Source: Novosphingobium sp.
Lineage (GTDB): Bacteria > Pseudomonadota > Alphaproteobacteria > Sphingomonadales > Sphingomonadaceae
DNA: 64,000 bases
Assembly (NCBI RefSeq): GCF_030699305.1
Contig: NZ_JAUYNB010000038.1
Span: 186,001-250,000 of the forward strand
Direction: 5' to 3'
In this document: positions 35,690 to 44,112 of the stretch, in pieces
Layout: each line of letters opens with the position of its first letter
Numbering within the stretch: the first letter of the stretch is position 1
Program-made: the position numbers and the translations under genes
The notes under the pieces: model-generated
Told to the model about the DNA's origin: nothing
What the model saw: only the letters and a program-made list of their open reading frames with translations
The model's database searches: none

Positions 35690-36256
35690 ATGACAATGCA
35701 AGAAACCCCCGTTCGCCGGATTGTGACCGGGCACGATGCGCAGGGCCGCGCGATCATTCAGGAAGAAGGGCCGGTGCCCCGCGTTCAGCGGATCGGCGGC
35801 GAAACCGGGCCGCTGTTCCACGAAGTCTGGAACACCACCGCCACGCCGGCCCCGATCGATGCTGCATCGGGTGAGCCGGAAGAGGCTGGCATCCGGCTGG
35901 CCCCGCCAACCAACGGCACCCGCATTCGCGTACTGGATATCCCGCCCGAAGGCGACCAGCTGGAGGGCATTTCCGAAGCTGAACGCCGCGCCCATTTTGC
36001 CGAAGTCGGGGCCGCCGACGCCGTCGCCGACAGCAATCGCCATGCCTATATGCATCGCACGGAGACCATCGATTACGGCATCGTGCTGGACGGTGAAATC
36101 ACGCTGGTGATGGACGAAGGCGAAACCCTGTGCCGCGCCGGTGACATTATCGTGCAGCGCGGCACCAATCATGGCTGGGCGAACCGGTCAAACGCCAATT
36201 GCCGGATCGCGTTCGTCCTGATCGATGGCCGGTACACCGGCGATCTGGCGGGCTGA
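35690..36256 (+). CDS. Cupin-domain protein
   Basis: A 188-residue protein with a single cupin: HRTETIDYGIVLDGEITLVMDEGE and GDIIVQRGTNHGWAN. The His and Glu/His metal ligands are partly present. The track start at 35627 is a GTG overlapping the previous stop; the ATG at 35690 (MTMQETPV) has GGGAG six bases upstream and is preferred. The role could be tautomerase, dioxygenase or accessory binding protein. Confidence 0.72.
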   Translation: MTMQETPVRRIVTGHDAQGRAIIQEEGPVPRVQRIGGETGPLFHEVWNTTATPAPIDAASGEPEEAGIRLAPPTNGTRIRVLDIPPEGDQLEGISEAERRAHFAEVGAADAVADSNRHAYMHRTETIDYGIVLDGEITLVMDEGETLCRAGDIIVQRGTNHGWANRSNANCRIAFVLIDGRYTGDLAG

Positions 36257-36286
36257 GCGGGCGGGGCGGCTGAGCGGGCGGCGCTG

Positions 36287-37189
36287 ATGCGGATCATCGT
36301 GACCGGGGCCAGCGGCTTTCTGGGGCAAGCCGTGCTGCCATTGCTGGCTGGCCATGATGTCGTGGCGACCGACCTGATGCTATCCCCCGGCGTCATCGGC
36401 GTGCCGGGTGATATTGCCGATCCGCAGTTGCAGGCGGCGCTGTTTGCGGACGGCTGCGATGCGGTGCTGCATCTGGCATCCATGCCGGGGGCAGCCGTTG
36501 CCGCCAATCCGGCACGCGGCTGGCAAGTCAACCTGCACGCCGCGCACGATCTGGCCGCGCAGGCTGCGCGCGCCGGTAACCGGCCGCGCTTTGTGTTCGC
36601 CAGTTCCATTGCGGTGCTGGGTGAACTGCCGCCTGACCGGTCGGTTGACGATGCGACCCCGCTGGCGCCCGTGTCGGACTATGGCGCGCTGAAGGCGATG
36701 GCGGAATGCTGGCTGGCCCGGCAGCACCGCACGGGCGCGCTTTCGGTGATCAGCTTGCGGTTGCCGGGGCTGGTGGCGCGTCCGGGGGCGGGCGAGGGGT
36801 TCGGCTCGGCGTTCCTCAGCACGATGTTCGGCGCGATTGCGGCGGGACGGCACGTGGAACTGCCCGTGTCGGCAGCAGCCACGCCGTGGCTCATGTCGGT
36901 GCGGATTGCAGCGGACAACATGGTTCATGCCCTTGGCGTGCCAGATCTGACCCTGCCGGACATCCGCGCGCTGACCCTGCCCGCCTTGCGGCCCCGGATG
37001 GCCGAGCTGGTCGCCGCAATTGCCGCTCACGCCGGAACGCAGCCGCAAGTACACTATAACCGGCAGGCCGCCGTCGAGCAGGCCTTCGCCGCTTACCCGC
37101 CGCTGTGCAGCCAGGCGGCAATTGCTGCGGGTTTCCGCAGCGATGAAACACTGGCGGCCCTTGTCGCCCATGCAATGGAGCTATCCTGA
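36287..37189 (+). CDS. NAD-dependent epimerase/dehydratase family (extended SDR)
   Basis: A 300-residue protein with the cofactor motif VTGASGFLGQAVL, the Ser in FVFASSIAVLG and the active-site pair in DYGALKAMAE (YxxxK). It should be a cytosolic NAD(P)-dependent oxidoreductase or epimerase. Its stop overlaps the FAH gene start by one base. Its place in an aromatic pathway suggests dehydrogenation of an intermediate, for instance a diol or hydroxy-ketone. Confidence 0.75.
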   Translation: MRIIVTGASGFLGQAVLPLLAGHDVVATDLMLSPGVIGVPGDIADPQLQAALFADGCDAVLHLASMPGAAVAANPARGWQVNLHAAHDLAAQAARAGNRPRFVFASSIAVLGELPPDRSVDDATPLAPVSDYGALKAMAECWLARQHRTGALSVISLRLPGLVARPGAGEGFGSAFLSTMFGAIAAGRHVELPVSAAATPWLMSVRIAADNMVHALGVPDLTLPDIRALTLPALRPRMAELVAAIAAHAGTQPQVHYNRQAAVEQAFAAYPPLCSQAAIAAGFRSDETLAALVAHAMELS

Positions 37190-38172
37190 TGAAACTTGCC
37201 ACACTGCGCGACGGAACGAAGGACGGCCGGCTGGTGGTCGCGTCGCCTGCCGGAACCCGCTTTGCGGATGCGCCGGTCGGCACCCTGCAACACCTGCTGG
37301 AAGACTGGGATGCGCTCGCCCCGGCAATGACGCGGGTTACCGAGTTTCCGAACGCACTCGATCCGGCGCAGTGCATGGCACCGATGCCGCGTGCGTGGCA
37401 GTGGCTGGATGGATCGGCCTTTGCAGCGCATGCACGGCTGATGGAAGTCGCCTTCGGGACTGACCCAATCGCGACCGACAAGCCGCTGATGTATCAGGGC
37501 TTGTCCGACCGGTTCTATGGTCCGTTCGACGATATCCCGTTCCGCAGCGAAGCCGATGGCATCGATTTTGAAGGGGAATTTGCCGTCATTGTCGACCATG
37601 TCCCGATGGGCACCACCGCGTCTGAGGCGATACGTCACATCCGGCTGGTGGTCCAGGTGAACGACTGGTCGCTGCGCGCGCTGGCCGTGCCAGAAATGAA
37701 AACCGGCTTTGGCTGGGTCCAGGCCAAACCGGCCTGTTCGATGGCCCAGTTTGCCGTGACGCCGGACGAACTGGGCGCCGGCTGGCACGATGGCCGCGTC
37801 TGCCTTGATCTTCTGGTCGATTGGAATGACCAGCACTTCGGCCACGCCAACGGCGCGCAAATGGCCTATGGCTTCCACGAATTGATTGCCCATGCCGCCG
37901 CAACCCGTGATCTTGTCGCCGGTACGATCATCGGTTCCGGCACGGTCGCCAACGACGACCACGCCGTGGTTGGTTCAAGCTGCATTTCCGAGCGGCGCGC
38001 AATCGAGATCATCGCATCCGGTCAGCCGCAGACCACTTTCATGCACTTTGGCGACCGCGTGAAAATGGAGGCACGCTCGGCCGATGGCACCAGCCCGTTC
38101 GGAGTATTGGATCATACGGTGCTGTCATCTGTGGATGGCCCCTGCGCTTCAAGAGGGATTTTGGATTGGTGA
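37189..38172 (+). CDS. Fumarylacetoacetate hydrolase family protein, possibly with altered C-terminus
   Basis: A 327-residue FAH-fold enzyme. Metal-site Glu residues are visible in DFEGEFAVIVD (GxExE-like) and the core segment is GTIIGSGTVANDDH. Family members hydrolyse acylpyruvates or decarboxylate oxo-acids late in ring-cleavage pathways. After SPFGVLDHTV the protein continues for ~16 residues (LSSVDGPCASRGILDW) that are atypical and abut IS-derived DNA, so the natural stop may have been lost. Confidence 0.78.
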   Translation: MKLATLRDGTKDGRLVVASPAGTRFADAPVGTLQHLLEDWDALAPAMTRVTEFPNALDPAQCMAPMPRAWQWLDGSAFAAHARLMEVAFGTDPIATDKPLMYQGLSDRFYGPFDDIPFRSEADGIDFEGEFAVIVDHVPMGTTASEAIRHIRLVVQVNDWSLRALAVPEMKTGFGWVQAKPACSMAQFAVTPDELGAGWHDGRVCLDLLVDWNDQHFGHANGAQMAYGFHELIAHAAATRDLVAGTIIGSGTVANDDHAVVGSSCISERRAIEIIASGQPQTTFMHFGDRVKMEARSADGTSPFGVLDHTVLSSVDGPCASRGILDW

Positions 38173-38310
38173 TCTGATCTGACAGGGTGCGGTCATCTGT
38201 CCGGCCGGAGCGAGCAGCAGTCGAACCTAAAGTCTATTTGGAAAACAGCATAACCGTAATCAGCACTGCGCCGGACATTAGTTGGTAGCGACAGTGGGAA
38301 GCGGAGGAGG

Positions 38311-38568
38311 GGAGCTGTCAGTCTAATGCGAAACGCTCTACGTTGGTAAGGGGAGGGTGATGCAACAGATATCCTTCAGGCGGCACCGGTTCTCCCCGGA
38401 TGTGTCCGATATGCGGTTTGGCTCTATTATCGTTTCACGATGAGCCTGCGCGATGTCGAGGACTTGCTGGCGGAGCGCGGGATCGATGTGAGCTACGAGA
38501 CCGTAAGGTGCTGGGCGAACAAGTTCGGCCCGGCTATCGCGGCCAACATCCGCAAGGCGCGCGGGCGC
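38311..38568 (+). pseudogene. IS6-family transposase, 5' fragment with frameshift, plus IS end
   Basis: GGAGCTGTCAGTCTAATGCGAAACGC matches the terminal repeat of the other IS copies here. The ORF from the ATG at 38360 reads MQQISFRRHRFSPDV and then stops. One frame over, translation continues as AVWLYYRFTMSLRDVEDLLAERGIDVSYETVRCW and on through NKFGPAIAANIRKARG, the zinc-finger/HTH start of IS6 transposases. Homology ends near 38568 where an unrelated gene tail begins. The gene is both frameshifted and truncated. Confidence 0.8.
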
Positions 38569-38702
38569 GGATCATCGCGGTCAATCCGGATGGCGATGCG
38601 CCGATCTTCGGCTTTGCCGAAGCTGGCGCCGTTGCGGATGCCCGCCAGTTGCTGCCTTTACTGGCTGCTGTACTCGAACGGATGGAGAAAGAGCCCGCAT
38701 AA
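38568..38702 (+). pseudogene. 3' tail of an electron-transfer flavoprotein alpha subunit gene
   Basis: The frame beginning at 38568 reads IIAVNPDGDAPIFGFAEAGAV and then DARQLLPLLAAVL, the typical C-terminus of ETF alpha (AxNxDxxAPIF...G.V.D...LP.L). Nothing upstream encodes the rest of the protein. It has been fused to an IS6 transposase fragment, probably through IS-mediated deletion, and is not functional. Confidence 0.65.
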
Positions 38703-38710
38703 TGTTTTCG

Positions 38711-39170
38711 CGGTGCCAGTCTGATGCGAAACGTTCTCTGTCGGTCAAACGACCCCTTACCACTGCAGCCCGTCAGGCCATGAGGTTTTGCCACTCGGCC
38801 AGGGCGGCCGAGCGGCGAAGCTTGGAAGTCTGACGAACGACGAGATGGCGCTCCTGGTTAAAGTGGTTGTACACTGAGCCGTGGGCGGAGGCGAATTTCT
38901 GTAGTGATTTCATCTACCGGAATCGCTGCATGGCTCGCTCTCGCCGTCGGAAAGGGCAGGTCTGAATTCTCCGCCCGATTGTTGGCGTGCCGGCCGACCT
39001 CGCGGTGGGCCTCATTGCCAAGCTCGCGCATCGCGGCAGGATAGGATTTCAGGCCGTCGGTGACAATGGATTCGGCTCTGGCATGGCGCTTCAAGGCCTT
39101 GCGAAGAAACCGCAAAGTCGCGGGTTTGGCGGGTTTGGCGGGTTTGCGGGGGCGGGGCATGGTCGCACTT
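38711..39170 (-). pseudogene. IS6-family transposase, truncated and frameshifted, with IS end
   Basis: GGTGCCAGTCTGATGCGAAACGTTCTCTG marks the IS end. On the minus strand the C-terminal tail ending LAEWQ(N/K)...MA is in a different frame from the catalytic core TLRFLRKALKRHARAESIVTDGLKSYPAAMREL and GRHANNRAENS, showing a frameshift around 38930. The first half of the transposase is missing; a Pro/Lys-rich stretch (RPRKPAKPAKPA) and unrelated DNA take its place. Compare the better-preserved copy at 63679. Confidence 0.8.
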
Positions 39171-39260
39171 GACCCATCGCGCCGCTCCATCGCAAGCGGT
39201 GCAATCCCTCTGACACTGGCTTTCAACTGGATTGTGAGTTCGGTTTGCGCGCACAGGATG

Positions 39261-39277
39261 TGTCCAGACTACGGACA
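39261..39277. promoter_or_regulatory. Regulon palindrome site 1: TGTCCAGACTACGGACA
   Basis: A 17-bp dyad (TGTCC-N7-GGACA) found about 40 bases upstream of the -35 element of the TonB receptor at 39503. The same motif recurs at 44855, 47113, 56955 and 58546 in front of other units of this island. The spacing and symmetry suit an IclR-family dimer. Confidence 0.65.
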
Positions 39278-39314
39278 ATTCGTCGAAAGGGCGCTGGATC
39301 GGCTGGTTGGTCCG

Positions 39315-39343
39315 TTGACGCCTATGAGCGCCGAAATTATGCA
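39315..39343 (+). promoter_or_regulatory. Candidate sigma70-type promoter of the TonB receptor
   Basis: TTGACG (39315) and TATGCA (39338) are 17 bases apart. They are downstream of the TGTCC-N7-GGACA site and upstream of the receptor ATG by about 160 bases. Confidence 0.45.
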
Positions 39344-39345
39344 TC

Positions 39346-39360
39346 ATCTAGTTTCTAGAT
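39346..39360. promoter_or_regulatory. Palindrome ATCTAG-TTT-CTAGAT at the predicted transcription start
   Basis: A perfect 6+3+6 dyad immediately after the -10 element, positioned to block or modulate initiation. A different dyad with TCTAGA half-sites precedes the extradiol dioxygenase at 47168. Confidence 0.35.
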
Positions 39361-39502
39361 TTTTCATTCAATGAAACGACACGGCGAGGCAATTGAATTT
39401 CGATCACCACGATTGGATTCAGGCCCGGACAAAATAATAAGAATTCCGTTCAAAATCAGAACTGAATTCAAAAACACTGGGATCGAAATTGGGGAGGATG
39501 GT

Positions 39503-41983
39503 ATGAAGCTTGATCTGAAGAGTCTTGCACGAATTGGGGCGAGCAGTGGCGCCATGATGCTGGCGCTGGTTAATTCCGCCGCGATGGCGCAGCAAAGCGA
39601 ACAACAGGATGATGCGGCCGGTAATACGGGGATCGCGGAAATCATCGTTACCGCACAGCGGTCCGAAACGAAGCTTCAGGATACACCGCTGTCGATCGTG
39701 GCCGTGGGCGGCCCCGAACTGGAAAGTCAGGGCACCGATAGCCTGAGCGGTTTCGATACGTTCATTCCCAACGTCACCATCGGCGGCACTGCGGCCCAGG
39801 GCAACGCGATCATCAACGTCGCGATCCGCGGCATCGGCGGCGCGCCGCAAGGCTTCATCACGCAGGAAGGGTCCGTCGGCATCTATGTCGATGACATCCT
39901 GTTTGCCCGTCCCAACGGTGCGCTGCTTGAACTGCTCGACGTTGAACGAGTCGAAGTGCTGCGCGGACCGCAAGGCACGCTGTTCGGTCGCAACACGGCA
40001 GGCGGTGCAATTCGCTATGTGACCAAGCAGCCCGCCGACAAGTTGGAAGGCGCGATCAAGGTCGTTGCCGGCCAGCGTGACCGGTTTGACGTATCGGGCA
40101 TGCTGAACCTGCCGCTGGCCGATACGCTGGCCGCGCGCTTCTCGTTCGCGAAGAAAAGCCGCGATGGCTACGTCCGCCGGATCATCGACAACACCTATGT
40201 TGGCGGCGGGGATTCCACCACGCTGCGCGGCCAGCTCAGCTGGAAGCCGTCCAGCCGCCTGGAAGTTGGCTTGTCAGCTGACCTGATCCGCACCAGCGAC
40301 AACGGGCAACCGTCGCTGTCAGTCAATTTCTCGCCGACCGATCTCTATCCCGCCGCGCTGTATGGGGTGAGCATTCCGGGCGATCCCCCGCCAAGCCCGG
40401 CTGCCTACAATTCGCTGCGCGCCACTGCGCCAGCGTCGGTTTCGCCTTCGGGTTATACCAATGCGGCTGCGGACTTTGCGCATTACTATAGCCAGGTTCG
40501 CGGTCCGTATGAAATCTACGGCGGACTGACGCCCGATCTGAACAAGTTCAAGAGCTATGGCCTGACCGGGACCATCGCCTATGAACTGACCGACACCCTG
40601 ACGATTAAGTCGCTGACGGGTTATCGCGATATCGATCAGCTCCAGAATCAGGATTGGGACCGCACGCCGATCCCGTTGGTTCAGCTGAACGACACGACCA
40701 ATATCGAATACTTCACGCAGGAACTGCAACTGAACGGTTCGTTCTTCGACAACAAGTTCAAGTGGGTTGCGGGCGCGTTCTATTACTGGGACGATTCTAC
40801 CAACACCCGCCGCCGGTTTGATCCCTCGGCTGGTGCGAACAGCGCCTCGCAGGGCGATGTGGGCAAGGGCAGCTTTGAATCCAAGCACATCAAGACCGAA
40901 AGCATCGCGTTCTTCACGCAAGGTACGCTGAGCGTCACCGATGCCCTGAGCGTGACCGGCGGATTGCGCTGGGGTGAGGATACCAAGACCTTAACCTCGT
41001 TCCGGGAAGGTCGCGGGCAGGTCTGCCTGGCAGGCGGCGTGCAGGTGGCTGCGGTCGGCACCCCGGCCAGCTGCCCGGCAGGTTCGGTTTCGACCCCGGC
41101 TGCGCAAACGGTGACCGGCAAGTGGTCCAGCATTTCGCCGCGCTTCAGCGTGGACTACCGCTGGTCGCCGGAAATCATGACCTATCTGTCGGCAGCAAAG
41201 GGTTACAAGGGCGGCGGTTTCAATGACGGGATCCAGACCCGCTGCTATCGTTCGCCGTTGCCCGTATGCGGGCTGAACGAATACAAGCCGGAAAACCTGT
41301 GGACCTATGAATTCGGCATCCGTACCGACTTGTTCGACCGGCGCGTTCGCCTGAACCTTACGGCGTTTCTGACCAAGTACAAGGACCAGCAGATCCAGCT
41401 GGCTGACCCCGGCCCGCCGCCCCTGGTTTACACCGTCAACGGCGATTCCACCGTCAAGGGGTTCGAGGCCGAGTTTCTGGCCAGCCCGGTTGAAAACCTG
41501 ATGCTGAAAGCCAGCGTTGGTTACGTCGATGCCAGTTATGACAAGGATATTCGCGGAGCCAGCGGCGCCGTGGCGGTCACCCCGGCAGTACCGTTCTATC
41601 GCAGCCCGAAGTGGTCCTACACGCTGGGTGCCAGTTACAAGGTGCCGGTTGGCGAAGCGGGCGATCTGGCGTTCGACCTGAACTGGGGTTGGAAGGACAA
41701 ACAGCTCAGCTATCCAAGCCCGACCAACTTCATTACGTTGCCCGCTTACGGCTTGCTCAACGGCCGGATTTCGTTCGCGGCAGAAGCGGGCTGGTCGCTG
41801 GCGGTGTTCGGCAACAACCTGACCAACAAGTATTATCTGACCGGTGGGTTCGATCCAAGCGGGCCGTCCTCCAAGCCCACGCCGGGCCTGACCGGCGTCG
41901 CACATGACCGCGTGTTCGGCTTCACCATGCTGGACGTGGGCCGCCCGCGCGAAGTGGGTGTGGAACTGAGCTACAAGTTCTGA
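39503..41983 (+). CDS. TonB-dependent receptor
   Basis: An 826-residue outer-membrane receptor. Signal peptide MKLDLKSLARIGASSGAMML to about AAMAQ, then the plug start IAEIIVTAQRSETKLQDTPL, plug motif VEVLRGPQGTLFGRNTAGGAIR and a barrel ending LSYKF. The track start (39371) adds 44 residues without a signal peptide; the ATG at 39503 follows GGGGAGGATGG. It is the first gene of the second catabolic island and probably imports its substrate. A strong terminator follows. Confidence 0.9.
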   Translation: MKLDLKSLARIGASSGAMMLALVNSAAMAQQSEQQDDAAGNTGIAEIIVTAQRSETKLQDTPLSIVAVGGPELESQGTDSLSGFDTFIPNVTIGGTAAQGNAIINVAIRGIGGAPQGFITQEGSVGIYVDDILFARPNGALLELLDVERVEVLRGPQGTLFGRNTAGGAIRYVTKQPADKLEGAIKVVAGQRDRFDVSGMLNLPLADTLAARFSFAKKSRDGYVRRIIDNTYVGGGDSTTLRGQLSWKPSSRLEVGLSADLIRTSDNGQPSLSVNFSPTDLYPAALYGVSIPGDPPPSPAAYNSLRATAPASVSPSGYTNAAADFAHYYSQVRGPYEIYGGLTPDLNKFKSYGLTGTIAYELTDTLTIKSLTGYRDIDQLQNQDWDRTPIPLVQLNDTTNIEYFTQELQLNGSFFDNKFKWVAGAFYYWDDSTNTRRRFDPSAGANSASQGDVGKGSFESKHIKTESIAFFTQGTLSVTDALSVTGGLRWGEDTKTLTSFREGRGQVCLAGGVQVAAVGTPASCPAGSVSTPAAQTVTGKWSSISPRFSVDYRWSPEIMTYLSAAKGYKGGGFNDGIQTRCYRSPLPVCGLNEYKPENLWTYEFGIRTDLFDRRVRLNLTAFLTKYKDQQIQLADPGPPPLVYTVNGDSTVKGFEAEFLASPVENLMLKASVGYVDASYDKDIRGASGAVAVTPAVPFYRSPKWSYTLGASYKVPVGEAGDLAFDLNWGWKDKQLSYPSPTNFITLPAYGLLNGRISFAAEAGWSLAVFGNNLTNKYYLTGGFDPSGPSSKPTPGLTGVAHDRVFGFTMLDVGRPREVGVELSYKF

Positions 41984-42004
41984 TCGAACTGGCTTGAATG
42001 CACC

Positions 42005-42042
42005 AAAAGGGGCGGGGCTTTTTGTGAAGCCCCGCCCCTTTT
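42005..42042 (+). terminator. Rho-independent terminator after the TonB receptor
   Basis: AAAAGGGGCGGGGCTT and AAGCCCCGCCCCTTTT form a 16-bp perfect stem with a 6-nt loop and a closing T-run, starting 21 bases after the receptor stop. It limits read-through into the MmgE/PrpD gene. Confidence 0.9.
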
Positions 42043-42065
42043 CGTTGCTGACAGAAAGGAACGCC

Positions 42066-43541
42066 ATGCTGGATCGCCGTTTATTCATGGGTGCCGCCCT
42101 GACGAGCGGGCTGCTTGCCTCTGCGTCGGCGCGGGCCGCGACCGCTGCTCCGCCGCCAGACGATGCCATCGCGGTGCTGGTAGCGCATATGCTGAACGCC
42201 CGATTTGAAAACCTGCCCGCGTTTGCTCTGGATACGACCCGAGCGCAATTGCGCGACACGGTTGGCGTTGCGCTGGCGGGCCGGGGCGAGAGCGGGGTGC
42301 GTGAACTGCGCGAGCTCGCGGCCACAATTGGCGGCAAAGGCGAGAGCACCGTCTGGGCCAGCAAGTTGCGCCTGCCCAGCCACGATGCCGCACGAATAAA
42401 CGCGGTGATGGTTCACGCGCTGGAATACGATGACACGTTCGGGCCTGGCTTTCTTCATCCATCGGCGATCACGCTCCCCGCCGCGCTGGCGGTGGCGGAC
42501 ATGGTGGGCAAAGTCAGCGGGCGGGAATTACTGGCTGCGGTCACGTTGGCGAACGACATCGCCTGCCGCCTTTCCATCGCGGGGCAGCCGGGGGTCGATG
42601 GCTTTGCCATCGGCTGGCACAACACGACGCTGATTGGCTACCTCTCATCCGCACTGGTTGCAGGGCGGCTGATGCGACTGAACCGGGACCAGTTAGTCCA
42701 TGCAGCCGGAATCGCGGCACATCAGGCCGCAGGCAATGCGCAGTCGCATATCGATGGTGCGCTGACCAAGCGGATGGGGCCCGGCTTTGCCTCTGCCGCC
42801 GGGGTTCTGGCGGCGCGGCTGGCGGCGCGCGAGGTGACCGGTCCGCGCGGCGTGCTGGAGGGCAGAAAAGGCTGGTTCACCCAGTATCACAAAGGTATTT
42901 ATTCGCGCGATCTGCTGTTGGACGGGCTGGGGAGCGAGTATCCTGGCGCGGCGATGTCGTTCAAACCGTGGCCGTCCTGTCGGGGATCGCATACCTCTGC
43001 CGATGCCGCGCTCCAGATCGCGGCGGTAATGGGGCCGCGCGCGGGCGCGATCACGCGGATCGTGATCCGCAATGGGCCAGCTGAATGGGGCTTTCTGACC
43101 ACACCGATAGAGCGCAAGCGCCACCCTGCCACCACGGTCGAGGCGCAGTTCAGCGTGCCCTGGGTGGTCGCCGCTGCACTCACTGACGGTAAGGTCGGGA
43201 TCGCCCACTTTACCCTGGAAGCACTGCTCCGCGACGATCTGCGGGCCATGGCCGCGCGGATCGAGACGGTGCAGGACGACGGCCTGGCTCACCCATCTGG
43301 CGGGCCAGGGGCAGCGGTGGTCGAAGTGACGTTGCAAGACGGGCAGACCCTGCGCCGCCATGTTGCGGCCGCAAAGGGCGATCCGGACGTGCCGATGAGC
43401 GCGGCGGAAGTGACCGCGAAGTTCGATGACTGTCTGGACTATGCCGGGATCGGACCCGCCCGGCAGGCCCGCTTGCGTGCCCTGCTGAACGGGGTGGATC
43501 GCCTGCCGGACGTATCCCGCCTCACCGCGGCGATGGCTTGA
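42066..43541 (+). CDS. MmgE/PrpD family protein with Tat-like signal
   Basis: A 491-residue member of the 2-methylcitrate dehydratase/aconitate-decarboxylase fold (GESTVWASKLRLPSHDAARINAVMVHALEYDDT; FKPWPSCRGSHTSADAAL). These enzymes add or remove water or CO2 on small acids. Unusually it begins MLDRRLFMGAALTSGLLASASARA, a twin-arginine-like signal peptide, so it may act in the periplasm. The ATG at 42066 follows AAAGGAACG. It lies just beyond the receptor terminator. Confidence 0.75.
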   Translation: MLDRRLFMGAALTSGLLASASARAATAAPPPDDAIAVLVAHMLNARFENLPAFALDTTRAQLRDTVGVALAGRGESGVRELRELAATIGGKGESTVWASKLRLPSHDAARINAVMVHALEYDDTFGPGFLHPSAITLPAALAVADMVGKVSGRELLAAVTLANDIACRLSIAGQPGVDGFAIGWHNTTLIGYLSSALVAGRLMRLNRDQLVHAAGIAAHQAAGNAQSHIDGALTKRMGPGFASAAGVLAARLAAREVTGPRGVLEGRKGWFTQYHKGIYSRDLLLDGLGSEYPGAAMSFKPWPSCRGSHTSADAALQIAAVMGPRAGAITRIVIRNGPAEWGFLTTPIERKRHPATTVEAQFSVPWVVAAALTDGKVGIAHFTLEALLRDDLRAMAARIETVQDDGLAHPSGGPGAAVVEVTLQDGQTLRRHVAAAKGDPDVPMSAAEVTAKFDDCLDYAGIGPARQARLRALLNGVDRLPDVSRLTAAMA

Positions 43542-43548
43542 TCGCTCC

Positions 43549-44112
43549 CTACACGCCTGCCCAGGGTAGCGGCTTCTTCCATGGGACCATGGTGCGATCC
43601 CAGGTGGAGATGCTGAACCGGCGGAACTTCCATTCCCCGCCGTCCGGCACGCATTCGCAGGTAAAATAGCCTAAGCTGCGCACCCCGCGCGACGCTTTCG
43701 CGGAATTGGCGTTGAAATGGGTAGCATAGGCGTGGACCACGCAGCTTTGTCCGGTGGGGATGAAGCGAAACTGCCCGGCCTCGTGCATCCAGATGTCATC
43801 GCCTTCACGCTCGCGCAGCGCGATCAGCGTGCGGAACCAGCCAAGGATCGCAGCCTTGTCGCGGTAGGCGTTGCCTTTGCCTACGACCAGCGCGTCGACC
43901 GTGAACAGCGCGAGGAATTCATCCTCGTCCGAACAGTCGTAGGCCCAGAGGTAGCGGGTGAACAGATCCTCGATCCCGGCGCGGTCTTCCAGCGTCAGGC
44001 GGCCTTTGCTGCGCCGGGGTTTTGCAGCCGCCGGGGCCAGCGCCGCAGTCGCCGCCGCCCCCAGCCCGGCCAGCGCTAGCCCGCGCCGGCTGACTTTGCC
44101 TGCACCGCTCAT
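43549..44112 (-). CDS. NTF2/SnoaL-like protein with Tat signal
   Basis: A 187-residue protein. The Tat-type signal VSRRGLALAGLGAAATAALAPAAA is followed by a SnoaL-like polyketide-cyclase/NTF2 fold (DLFTRYLWAYDCSDEDEFLALFTVDALVVGKG). Such folds appear as hydratases, isomerases, or small subunits of ring-hydroxylating oxygenases. It overlaps the membrane-protein gene by ATGA; the pair forms the short minus-strand unit opposing 45021. Confidence 0.75.
   Translation of the reverse strand: MSGAGKVSRRGLALAGLGAAATAALAPAAAKPRRSKGRLTLEDRAGIEDLFTRYLWAYDCSDEDEFLALFTVDALVVGKGNAYRDKAAILGWFRTLIALREREGDDIWMHEAGQFRFIPTGQSCVVHAYATHFNANSAKASRGVRSLGYFTCECVPDGGEWKFRRFSISTWDRTMVPWKKPLPWAGV

Larger units (their letters stand above)
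38173..39260. other. IS-derived gene graveyard between two catabolic clusters
   Basis: About 1.1 kb without an intact gene. In order: ~140 bases of unassigned sequence, an IS end plus transposase N-terminus, the tail of an ETF alpha gene, an oppositely oriented IS end plus transposase C-terminus, and ~90 bases leading to the receptor promoter. Individual parts are listed separately. Confidence 0.7.

Noticed and set aside
38173-38310. Possible small RNA or gene between the FAH gene and the IS
   Set aside because: No promoter, hairpin-terminator pair or open frame of note was visible.
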